Assembly: GCA_030643695.1 (NCBI GenBank)
Contig: DAOWKM010000018.1
Coordinates: forward strand, 1-6,655
Origin: Dehalococcoidia bacterium
GTDB taxonomy: Bacteria; Chloroflexota; Dehalococcoidia; Dehalococcoidales; DAOWKM01
Direction of reading: 5' to 3'
DNA: 6,655 nucleotides
The notes under the pieces were generated by a model. That model ran no database searches. It was not told the DNA's origin and worked only from the letters and a program-made list of their open reading frames with translations. Shown in pieces: positions 1-5,802 of the stretch. The translations under genes were made by a program, and so were the position numbers. Every line of letters begins with the position of its first letter. Positions within the stretch are counted from its first letter, which is position 1.

Positions 1-1
1 A

Positions 2-508
2 AAGGTATATAAAGAGGGGCTGGAAGAAAGTTTTGTTATGAAAGATATGTACCGGGCAAGAAATTACAAGCAGGTTTTTGCCAAAGCGGGGAGAGCCGGG
101 GTATATATAGGAGCACCGCTATCCTTTATACAACAGTGGATTCCGTTTAGATTAGGAGCTGAACCAGACCATAAGGGCACAAAAAGGTCTAAATTGAGGC
201 GACAATATACTGGCGGGATTGACAGGCTGGCTGATGTTAGTCTTTCCGGGGCCAGTCATCGGGAGGACCAGCCTTCCCATATTGTTATCTTAGACCCTGA
301 GGAATGTATTGCTTGTCGGGAAGAATATGAATGCCACCCTTGTGAATCATTTTGCCCTGGAGAGGTATATAGATTTGAGGAAGGCAAGATGATTTTAAGT
401 CCATCAAACTGTTTGCATTGTCAGACATGCCGGGTAAAGTGCCCCCAGCAAAATATAAAGTGGGAGGTTCCAGAAGGAGGAGACGGTCCAAAATATAAAG
501 TGATGTAG
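2..508 (+). CDS. ETF:quinone oxidoreductase (FixC/FixX-like), C-terminal part; 5' end outside window
   Basis: The reading frame is open to the left edge (first whole codon at position 2), so the ATG at 38 is internal; 168 residues are visible. The family passes electrons from electron-transfer flavoprotein, reduced by acyl-CoA dehydrogenases, to membrane quinone. Numbering from the internal Met, the ETF-QO C-terminal signature is clear: a segment around GASHREDQPSHIVILDPE (71-88), then FCPGEVY (105-111), NCLHCQTC (124-131) and the ending QNIKWEVPEGGDGP (138-151). The FAD and quinone domains lie upstream of the window. There are nine cysteines here: 90, 93, 99, 102 and 106, then 125, 128, 131 and 135. 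Standard ETF-QO binds one [4Fe-4S] cluster with four cysteines and has a KDP-type motif where this protein has KCP, so the tail looks more like a two-cluster ferredoxin or FixX. The alternative is the end of a FixC-FixX fusion. Family assignment is firm; substrate chain and partner are inferred. Confidence 0.88.
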   Translation, partial: KVYKEGLEESFVMKDMYRARNYKQVFAKAGRAGVYIGAPLSFIQQWIPFRLGAEPDHKGTKRSKLRRQYTGGIDRLADVSLSGASHREDQPSHIVILDPEECIACREEYECHPCESFCPGEVYRFEEGKMILSPSNCLHCQTCRVKCPQQNIKWEVPEGGDGPKYKVM

Positions 509-609
509 TTATTTACTGGCATCCGGTAGCCAATGTTCCTCATACAGTTGTTATGCCTCAGGGAAGTGTTATCAAATGGCAGTAAGCTCTTCTGAAGAAA
601 TTATTCCTC

Positions 610-637
610 TTTGTTGGACAGGATTAGGGCTAACGGC
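610..637 (+). repeat. 28-nt imperfect direct repeat, left copy
   Basis: This segment matches 1638-1665 at 25 of 28 positions in the same orientation, beginning TTTGTTGGACAGG in both. The similarity stops sharply at both ends. The two copies bracket the minus-strand DUF429 gene. The left copy keeps the TTGGAC hexamer (614-619) but has GCAGAG where the right copy has TATAAT, so it is probably not a working promoter. Confidence 0.7.
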
Positions 638-715
638 GCAGAGCGCGCTTTTGTGGGATAAGGTGAAAATCTGCCTGAGCAGAAGGCTGAATCATCGGAG
701 CAGAATCGAAGCTAC

Positions 716-1471
716 TCAATCTACCCTCCCGCGCCAGTAAACCATCTCCATTCTAAGCCCCTTGTCGTCCTTTTCATTTTCAGACGTTTCCGGAAAGGTA
801 TATGGCTTATCCTGGCAGCATTTCCACGCAGTAATTGCAGCAGCCATAGCGTCTAAAACATCATCCTTGGCAAGCCGACTTCGCAGATAGCACTGCAAAG
901 CGTTGGCATACTCCGTCTCCACGTTTTTGCTGAACCTCTTAAGTATTCCAAGGCGTTCATCCAGACCAGCACCGTTCTTCTCTTTTTTCGAATGGAAGAG
1001 GGGATGTCCTCCGTTCAGTCCGCAAAAGCAGACCTCTGGATGGGTTTCCCTTACCCGTGATTGCAAGGTGGGGTCTTGGCTCAAGAGGCGGTCTACCTCT
1101 TTGATTTTCTTGACAATTCCCCAGCTCTGGACACCTATCCCTTTGCCTGTGATTTGCCCATTGATTGTGCTCGCTTGCTCACGGCTCTCAGCATAGACTG
1201 CTTGCCGAACTGGCGCGCGGAACACACTACAGGACCTTGGCTTGCCCAAGAATTTCCGTGCTTCGGGGTCACACTTGCGCTCATCTGAACCAGAGGACTT
1301 CAGCCCGATGGGAATGTCAATGAGAGTAAGGAGGACGGACTTAGATTTCACCTCTGCCAGGACTTCCTTAAAAGATGTCTTAATCCAGAATGAAGCAAGT
1401 CCCCCATCTTCCCTGACAGCAGCGATAGCCCACCTCCCTTTGCATACATCGACGCCGAAAAACAGATTCAT
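716..1471 (-). CDS. DUF429 family protein (predicted RNase H-like nuclease fold)
   Basis: This 251-residue protein has the ordered motifs of the DUF429 family: GVDVCKGRWAIAAV (6-19), LIDIPIGL (50-57), KCDPEARKFLG (67-77), CSVFRAPVR (81-89), GIGVQSWGIVKKIKEVD (111-127), RETHPEVCFCGLNGG (141-155) and DDVLDAMAAAITA (203-215). The acidic residues D8, D52, E142, D203/D204 and D207 suit an RNase H-like active site. The family is known mainly from structure prediction, and no substrate can be named. I chose the ATG at 1471 over the in-frame TTG at 1477 because GGAAGGAG (1478-1485) lies 6 nt upstream of the ATG but directly abuts the TTG. Length is normal for the family and no frameshift is seen. The gene opposes all its near neighbours, diverges from hpt, and sits between two copies of a 28-nt repeat, which suggests insertion. 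Confidence 0.85.
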   Translation of the reverse strand: MNLFFGVDVCKGRWAIAAVREDGGLASFWIKTSFKEVLAEVKSKSVLLTLIDIPIGLKSSGSDERKCDPEARKFLGKPRSCSVFRAPVRQAVYAESREQASTINGQITGKGIGVQSWGIVKKIKEVDRLLSQDPTLQSRVRETHPEVCFCGLNGGHPLFHSKKEKNGAGLDERLGILKRFSKNVETEYANALQCYLRSRLAKDDVLDAMAAAITAWKCCQDKPYTFPETSENEKDDKGLRMEMVYWRGRVD

Positions 1472-1477
1472 GTCCAA

Positions 1478-1485
1478 CTCCTTCC
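1478..1485 (-). promoter_or_regulatory. Shine-Dalgarno site deciding the DUF429 start
   Basis: On the minus strand this reads GGAAGGAG and is followed after 6 nt by ATG. The spacing is good for the ATG at 1471 and leaves zero spacing for the TTG at 1477, so the shorter start is preferred. Confidence 0.7.
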
Positions 1486-1530
1486 GTTTGAAGCTTCGTA
1501 CTCCCTTACCTTAACTGTGGCTGTGATTTC

Positions 1531-1571
1531 AGTTTCGAGCCATCCCCTCATCCCCGCGCAGGACTCGAACT
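1531..1571 (-). other. Inverted repeat in the DUF429 5' leader
   Basis: The plus-strand arms are AGTTTCGAG (1531-1539) and CTCGAACT (1564-1571). They are complementary over 8 pairs with one bulged base and enclose a 24-nt G/C-rich loop. The element lies between the proposed minus-strand promoter and the DUF429 ribosome-binding site. There is no T-run, so it is not a classic terminator. It may be a leader hairpin or chance. Confidence 0.3.
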
Positions 1572-1584
1572 TCATTTGCTCTCT

Positions 1585-1612
1585 ATTCTATCATAATGCG
1601 CCAAGAAGTAAA
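1585..1612 (-). promoter_or_regulatory. Possible sigma70-type promoter for the DUF429 gene
   Basis: On the minus strand TTTACT (1607-1612) and TAGAAT (1585-1590) are 16 nt apart, matching 4/6 and 5/6 of the consensus. It would give a leader of about 110 nt before the ATG at 1471. The region is AT-rich, so a chance match is quite possible. Confidence 0.35.
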
Positions 1613-1637
1613 TCAATATCAAGTAAGGCGTATAGCT

Positions 1638-1665
1638 TTTGTTGGACAGGGTTAGAGCTAAAGGC
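1638..1665 (+). repeat. 28-nt imperfect direct repeat, right copy
   Basis: This is the partner of 610-637, with 25/28 identity. It contains the TTGGAC -35 hexamer and the whole spacer of the hpt promoter, and it ends exactly one base before TATAAT. With the left copy it encloses a block of 1,000 bases (638-1637) that holds only the DUF429 gene and its flanks. Confidence 0.7.
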
Positions 1666-1671
1666 TATAAT
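1642..1671 (+). promoter_or_regulatory. Sigma70-type promoter of hpt-ade
   Basis: TTGGAC (1642-1647) and a perfect TATAAT (1666-1671) are separated by 18 nt. Transcription would begin near 1677-1680, only about 4-7 nt before the hpt ATG at 1684. No Shine-Dalgarno sequence precedes that ATG, which agrees with a leaderless or near-leaderless transcript. Confidence 0.65.
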
Positions 1672-1683
1672 CTCAACGTAGCG

Positions 1684-2217
1684 ATGAGTTCTCAACCAAA
1701 ACTCCATATTCTTTTCACCAGTAAGGAGATAGAAGCCAGGGTTAAGGAGCTGGCGGCTGAAATCAAGAAGGACTATCACGACAAATATCCCCTGTTGATA
1801 GGTATTCTTAAGGGCTCCTTTTTGTTTATGGCTGACCTGATTCGGCTTCTTGACTTTCCGCTGGAAGTGGAGTTTATCCGGCTATCCAGCTATGGCCGGG
1901 ATAAGCAGAGTTCAGAGGTGGTTAAAATGGTGAGGGGGCTTCGTTCTCCAATTAAAGGTAGGGATGTATTAGTCATTGAGGATATTGTGGATACCGGCCT
2001 CACTACTAATTTCCTCTTGGATTATCTGCGAAAGAAGAAGCCTGCCTCATTAAAGCTCTGTGCTCTGACCGATAAGCCTTCCCGGCGACAGATTCCAGTT
2101 ACCATTGACTATCTGGGTTTTACTATTCCCAACAAATTCATCGTGGGCTATGGTCTGGATTGGGATGAGAAGTATCGCAATCTCCCTGATATATATATTT
2201 TGGAGGGTGAGGATTAG
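1684..2217 (+). CDS. hpt: Hypoxanthine (guanine) phosphoribosyltransferase
   Basis: The enzyme transfers phosphoribose from PRPP to hypoxanthine or guanine, giving IMP or GMP, in cytosolic purine salvage. The 177 residues carry the family motifs in order: LIGILKGSFLFMADL (38-52), LSSYG (67-71), the PRPP loop VLVIEDIVDTGLT (95-107), base-contacting DKPSRR (130-135) and FIVGYGLDWDEKYRNLPDI (152-170). Length is typical. I chose the ATG at 1684 because family homology begins a few residues later; the in-frame TTG at 1639 would add 15 residues encoded by the promoter and repeat. The start has no Shine-Dalgarno site, which suggests leaderless translation. The stop TAG shares its G with the GTG start of adenine deaminase, so the two genes form an operon that makes IMP from adenine. 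Assignment is firm; whether guanine is also used cannot be told. Confidence 0.95.
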   Translation: MSSQPKLHILFTSKEIEARVKELAAEIKKDYHDKYPLLIGILKGSFLFMADLIRLLDFPLEVEFIRLSSYGRDKQSSEVVKMVRGLRSPIKGRDVLVIEDIVDTGLTTNFLLDYLRKKKPASLKLCALTDKPSRRQIPVTIDYLGFTIPNKFIVGYGLDWDEKYRNLPDIYILEGED

Positions 2218-3923
2218 TGTTGTCTAAACTGGCTCGCTTAATTGCGGTAGCTAAGGGAGACCTTCCTGCTGACCTGGTTCTGGCTAATGCCAGGGTAGTA
2301 AATGTGTTTACCGGTGAGGTTGAGCCGGGCAATGTAGCTATCTGTGGGGATAGGATTGCCGGGGTGGGGGATTATCATCAAGCGAAAGAGATACTGGACT
2401 TAGGGGGGCAATATCTGGCTCCGGGTCTCATCAACGGGCATATTCATATAGAAAGCTCTATGCTCAGTGTTGGTCAATATGCTCGAGCAGTGGTGCCACG
2501 AGGCACCTTGGCTGTGGTTACCGACCTTCATGAAATAGCTAATGTTTGTGGCTTGGCGGGGATAAGGTACATCCTGAACTGTGCTCGCCGTTTACCTATT
2601 GAACTTTTTCTAATGGCTCCGTCCTGCGTGCCAGCTACTCCCTTAGAGACCTCGGGGGCTAGTATTACACCTCAGGACATTCGGCAGGTGCTTAGGTGGC
2701 GGGGTGTTATTGGGTTGGGAGAGGTAATGAATTTCCCCGGTGTGCTTAGTGCCAATGCTGATGTTCTAACTAAAATTAATCTGGCTCAGGGTAAGGTTGT
2801 TGATGGTCATGCTCCGGGCGTTACTGGGAAGAGGCTTAGTGCCTATATTGCCGCTGGTATTTATTCTGACCACGAGTCGGTGTCTCTGGAGGAGGCTAGG
2901 GAGAAATTAAGGCAGGGTATGTTTGTCATGATTAGAGAGGGCTCATCGGAGAAAAATCTGGATGCCTTACTGCCCTTGGTTACCGATAACACCTATAAAC
3001 GGTGCATGTTTGTCGTTGACGACCGAAGTTGTGTTGACCTATTTAGGGATGGTAGTATTGATGCTGTGGTGCGGAGGGCAATTGGTAGAGGCCTTGACCC
3101 GGTGCGGGCTATTCAATTGGCTACTATCAATACCGCTGAGTACTTCAGGCTGGCTCGGCTGGGGGCAATAGCCCCCGGTTACTTAGCAAATTTAATTGTG
3201 CTTGGTGAATTATCTAAGCTGCCAATAGATATGGTTTTCTACCACGGTCATCTGGTAGCCAGGGAAGGGGAACCATTGTTCCCTCTACAAGAGCCTAGTG
3301 GCGAGGGACTAACCAATACCGTAAATATCAAGCCATTTAATATAGGGGCGCTGACGCTTCTAGCTTCAAAGGAAACTGTGCCGATTATTGAGATTGTCCC
3401 TGACCAGATAATTACCAGGAAGAGAATGGAGAAGGTTAAGGTTGTTGATGGGGTTATTATGCCTGATATCGGGAGGGACATTCTGAAGCTGGTGGTGGTG
3501 GAGAGGCATAGGGCTACCGGTAATATTGGTCTGGGGCTGGTTAAGGGATTTGGCTTGGGGAGGGGAGCCCTGGCTTCATCTGTTGCCCACGATTCTCATA
3601 ATATTATCGCTGTTGGGACTAATGATGAAGACATATTCACCGCTATTAAGGAGATTGAAAGACTAAACGGTGGTCTGGTAGTGGCGGCCAATGGCAAAAT
3701 ATTAGCCAGCTTACCCCTACCTATTGCTGGGCTGTTGTCTGATGAGCCATTGGAGGTGGTGGTAGGCAGGCTGGAGGGGCTAGAGCAACTTGCCAGGAAT
3801 TTAGGAACAACGCTGAAATCGCCATTTGCTACCCTTTCCTTTCTGGCGTTGCCGGTAATCCCTGAACTCAGGCTGACTGACCTGGGGCTAGTGGATGTTA
3901 ACCAGTTTAGGTTAATAAGGTGA
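2217..3923 (+). CDS. ade: Adenine deaminase
   Basis: This amidohydrolase converts adenine to hypoxanthine and ammonia in the cytosol. The 568 residues are full length for the AdeC-type family. Visible motifs are metal-binding NGHIHIESSML (73-83), DLHEIANVCG (103-112), GLGEVMNFPG (166-175), DGHAPG (196-201), SDHES (217-221), MIREGSSEKNL (238-248), VVDDR (266-270) and GAIAPGYLANLIVLG (316-330). The C-terminal domain has TGNIGLGLVKGFGLGRGA (434-451), AHDSHNI (457-463) and LPLPIAGLLSD (499-509). The family's usual DPHE reads DLHE here, a mild change that should not abolish activity. The GTG start at 2217 overlaps the hpt stop by one base (TAGTG), and GGAGGGTGAGG just upstream supplies a ribosome-binding site inside hpt. 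A TTG at 2220 is the alternative start. The product feeds the hpt enzyme directly. No Rho-independent terminator is evident after the TGA. Confidence 0.95.
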   Translation: MLSKLARLIAVAKGDLPADLVLANARVVNVFTGEVEPGNVAICGDRIAGVGDYHQAKEILDLGGQYLAPGLINGHIHIESSMLSVGQYARAVVPRGTLAVVTDLHEIANVCGLAGIRYILNCARRLPIELFLMAPSCVPATPLETSGASITPQDIRQVLRWRGVIGLGEVMNFPGVLSANADVLTKINLAQGKVVDGHAPGVTGKRLSAYIAAGIYSDHESVSLEEAREKLRQGMFVMIREGSSEKNLDALLPLVTDNTYKRCMFVVDDRSCVDLFRDGSIDAVVRRAIGRGLDPVRAIQLATINTAEYFRLARLGAIAPGYLANLIVLGELSKLPIDMVFYHGHLVAREGEPLFPLQEPSGEGLTNTVNIKPFNIGALTLLASKETVPIIEIVPDQIITRKRMEKVKVVDGVIMPDIGRDILKLVVVERHRATGNIGLGLVKGFGLGRGALASSVAHDSHNIIAVGTNDEDIFTAIKEIERLNGGLVVAANGKILASLPLPIAGLLSDEPLEVVVGRLEGLEQLARNLGTTLKSPFATLSFLALPVIPELRLTDLGLVDVNQFRLIR

Positions 3924-3958
3924 TTGTTCTTCAGCTTTTAATTTAGTATAAGGAGGTG

Positions 3959-3997
3959 ATGCGTCGCTGGAGCATACTAGATGAGCCGAAAAGGTGA
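3959..3997 (+). CDS. Possible 12-residue micro-ORF in the dehydrogenase leader
   Basis: ATG at 3959 opens a 12-codon frame reading MRRWSILDEPKR and ends in TGA at 3995-3997. It directly follows AAGGAGGTGAT (3950-3960), a full complement of the usual 16S rRNA 3' end, but only 2 nt separate GGAGG from the ATG, shorter than ideal. It lies 35 nt after ade and about 80 nt before the dehydrogenase start. It could be a leader peptide, the remnant of a decayed gene, or a chance reading. I do not recognise the peptide. Confidence 0.3.
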   Translation: MRRWSILDEPKR

Positions 3998-4002
3998 CGG
4001 AT

Positions 4003-4015
4003 AATAATCATTATT
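4003..4015. repeat. AT-rich palindrome upstream of the dehydrogenase gene
   Basis: AATAAT-C-ATTATT is a perfect 6-1-6 palindrome about 60 nt before the dehydrogenase start. One central base cannot form an RNA loop, so a protein-binding operator is the only likely function. Such AT-rich palindromes also arise by chance. Confidence 0.25.
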
Positions 4016-4076
4016 TTGAATTTAACGCAAGCTATGGCTAATCTTCAAGGTTAGAATTTAAAAGGAGGTAATCTTA

Positions 4077-4970
4077 ATGAAATTAGAGGATATTAAACAG
4101 GTGACGGTGATAGGTGCTGGCAATATGGGGACTCAGATAGCTCAGCTTGCTGCTCAGGTTGGGGGGTATCAGGTGATAATGATGCGCCGGCATGAGGAAC
4201 TACTAGCTAAGGAGCTACAGAGACAACGAGGTAGTTTGCAAAAGTTTTTTGTAGATAAAGGGAAGATGACCGCTGATGAGATGGAGGCGGTACTCAGCAG
4301 AATCAAAGGTACCACCAACCTTCCCGAGGCGGTTAGTAACGCCGATTTTGTAATTGAATCGGTTTTAGACAACCTGGAGTTAAAGAAAAGTATATTTAAG
4401 CAACTTGATGAAGCTGCTCCACCCCAGGCAATTCTAGCCACCAATACATCATATTTAAGTGTAACTGAAATGGCTAGTGTTATCGGCAGACCAGATAAGG
4501 TAGCCGGTATGCACTTCTTCAATCCACCAGCAGTTATGAAGTTAGTGGAGGTGGTGAGAGCGCCATTAACCTCTGAGGAGACGGCGAACATAGTCTACGA
4601 GATGGCTAAGAAGCTAGGTAAGGAGCCGGTATTTTGTCGGGACACTTATGGATTTTTAGCTAACCGGGCGGCTCTTTATGCGACAGACGAAGCCGTTGAA
4701 TTGGTGTGGGCGCATATTGCTCCACCAGAGGATATAGATAAGGCAGTAAGACTGGGATATAACCGTCCTATGGGACCCTTGGAAACCTTTGACCTGACCG
4801 GAGGGTGGGGCAGAATGGTTGATGGAGAGCAGGATAGGATAAGGGAAATGGGATTTGAAAAAGGTCATGCCCATCCTTTGGTAAGGATGATGGTCAGAGC
4901 CGGCTATACCGGTGGACCGGGGAAGAAGGGGATATATGACTTCTGGAGAGATGTTTTATCCAAGTGGTAA
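4077..4970 (+). CDS. 3-hydroxyacyl-CoA dehydrogenase (3-hydroxybutyryl-CoA dehydrogenase type)
   Basis: The family oxidises L-3-hydroxyacyl-CoA to 3-oxoacyl-CoA with NAD(P)+, or runs the reverse reaction, in beta-oxidation or butyrate-type metabolism. The 297 residues form a stand-alone single-function enzyme. The N-terminal Rossmann domain has VIGAGNMG (11-18). Likely catalytic residues are S125 in NTS, H146 in GMHFFNP, E158 in KLVEV and N196 in GFLANR. The C-terminal helical domain holds NRPMGPLETFDL (229-240) and ends with GPGKKGIYDF (280-289). The second strand reads VIMMRRHEE, so the acidic residue that normally binds the NAD ribose is replaced by arginine near R37, which may shift preference to NADP. 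The start is secure: AAAGGAGG (4061-4068) lies 8 nt before the ATG. Spacing of 153 nt after ade argues for separate control. It has the small-enzyme form (hbd/paaH-like), not a FadB fusion; chain-length preference is unknown. Confidence 0.92.
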   Translation: MKLEDIKQVTVIGAGNMGTQIAQLAAQVGGYQVIMMRRHEELLAKELQRQRGSLQKFFVDKGKMTADEMEAVLSRIKGTTNLPEAVSNADFVIESVLDNLELKKSIFKQLDEAAPPQAILATNTSYLSVTEMASVIGRPDKVAGMHFFNPPAVMKLVEVVRAPLTSEETANIVYEMAKKLGKEPVFCRDTYGFLANRAALYATDEAVELVWAHIAPPEDIDKAVRLGYNRPMGPLETFDLTGGWGRMVDGEQDRIREMGFEKGHAHPLVRMMVRAGYTGGPGKKGIYDFWRDVLSKW

Positions 4971-5098
4971 GGGGACTTATAGTTTACTAATAAAAGCTGG
5001 ATGCGCCTGACTCAATGGTGGTTATCTTCATCCATCGCTATTTCTTCCCCTGTTGACTTTAGATAAGTAGAGGGCAAGGTAAACCAGAAAGGGGTAAT

Positions 5099-5800
5099 AT
5101 GCGTTTCCCTAGAGAGGGCCCTATTTTTGAGAATCGGTATGATGCTGGGAGACAGCTAGCCGAGAAACTGGATGAGTATAAGGGGCAGCCGGTGGTGGTG
5201 CTTGCCATTCCTAACGGTGGTTTGCCGGTGGCACTGGAGGTGGCTATTGCCCTTGAGGCTGACCTTGATGTGGTTATTTCTCGGAAAATTCCCATACCGC
5301 TTATGCCTGAAGGGGGTTTCGGGGCTATTGCTGACGATGGAGCTGTAATTCTTAACCAAGAGGTAGTCAGGGAAGTTGGCTTGACACAACAACAGATAAA
5401 TTATCAGGTTAGTCAGGTGAGGATTGATATCCGCCAGCGAAGCCTCCTATATCGGGGAAACAGACCACTTTCTATAGTAAGTGGCAGGATAGTGATAATT
5501 ATAGATGACGGGCTGGCTTCAGGATATACTATGATGGCGGCAGTGGAATCAGTGCGCCGTCGTCGACCAAAGCAGATAGTTGTCGCCGTACCAGCAGCAT
5601 CAGCAACGGCAGTAAAGCGGTTAGAAAAGGTTGCTGATAGGGTAGTAACCTGTGCTACCGGGTTCATGCCCAAGTTCTATGTATCCGATTTTTATCACTA
5701 CTGGCATGTCCTTAGTGATGACGAAGGGCTTAAATGTCTTAAAGAGTGGCGGATGCGGCGCTTTATGCCCAACATTGAGCTACCACGGAATAGTGGCTAA
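5099..5800 (+). CDS. Predicted phosphoribosyltransferase (COG1926 type)
   Basis: This 233-residue protein has the type I phosphoribosyltransferase fold. The N-terminal FENRYDAGRQLAEKL (10-24) and VVVLAIPNGGLPVALEVA (32-49) match the predicted phosphoribosyltransferase family COG1926, as does the segment SRKIPIPLMPEGGFGAIADD (61-80). The PRPP-binding loop is IVIIIDDGLASGYTMMA (131-147), with the two aspartates at 136-137. SGYT replaces the commoner TGAT-like ending, which alters loop side chains but keeps the shape. The base specificity of this family is not established, and the sequence does not show it. The ATG at 5099 follows AAAGGGG with reasonable spacing. A 128-nt gap separates it from the dehydrogenase, and its 3' end nearly touches that of the convergent nuclease gene. 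It is quite different in sequence from the hpt product, so it is not a duplicate. Confidence 0.85.
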   Translation: MRFPREGPIFENRYDAGRQLAEKLDEYKGQPVVVLAIPNGGLPVALEVAIALEADLDVVISRKIPIPLMPEGGFGAIADDGAVILNQEVVREVGLTQQQINYQVSQVRIDIRQRSLLYRGNRPLSIVSGRIVIIIDDGLASGYTMMAAVESVRRRRPKQIVVAVPAASATAVKRLEKVADRVVTCATGFMPKFYVSDFYHYWHVLSDDEGLKCLKEWRMRRFMPNIELPRNSG

Positions 5801-5802
5801 CT

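Noticed and set aside
673..687. Terminator hairpin after the DUF429 gene
   Set aside because: The stem GCCT/AGGC is only four pairs and is followed on the minus strand by a short run of four T's. It is too weak to call.
576..740. A 54-codon plus-strand frame starting at ATG 576
   Set aside because: It has no clear ribosome-binding site, runs through the left repeat copy and into the end of the DUF429 gene on the other strand, and resembles no protein family I know.
903..1514. Plus-strand open frames across the DUF429 gene
   Set aside because: They overlap the minus-strand gene, which has full family motifs. Their translations are low-complexity and look like antisense shadows.
1541..1640. 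A tRNA gene on the minus strand
   Set aside because: Only a T-loop-like stretch is present. The T-stem does not pair, and no anticodon arm, D arm or matching acceptor strand is seen.
1639..1683. TTG start giving a 192-residue form of the hpt product
   Set aside because: The extra 15 codons are the promoter and repeat sequence, there is no ribosome-binding site, and family homology begins after the ATG at 1684.
4016..4044. Promoter TTGAAT-N17-TAATCT ahead of the dehydrogenase
   Set aside because: The -10 element matches only three of six consensus positions, not better than chance in this AT-rich leader.
5053..5081. Promoter for the COG1926 gene based on TTGACT at 5053-5058
   Set aside because: The -35 match is good, but no acceptable -10 hexamer lies 16-18 nt downstream.
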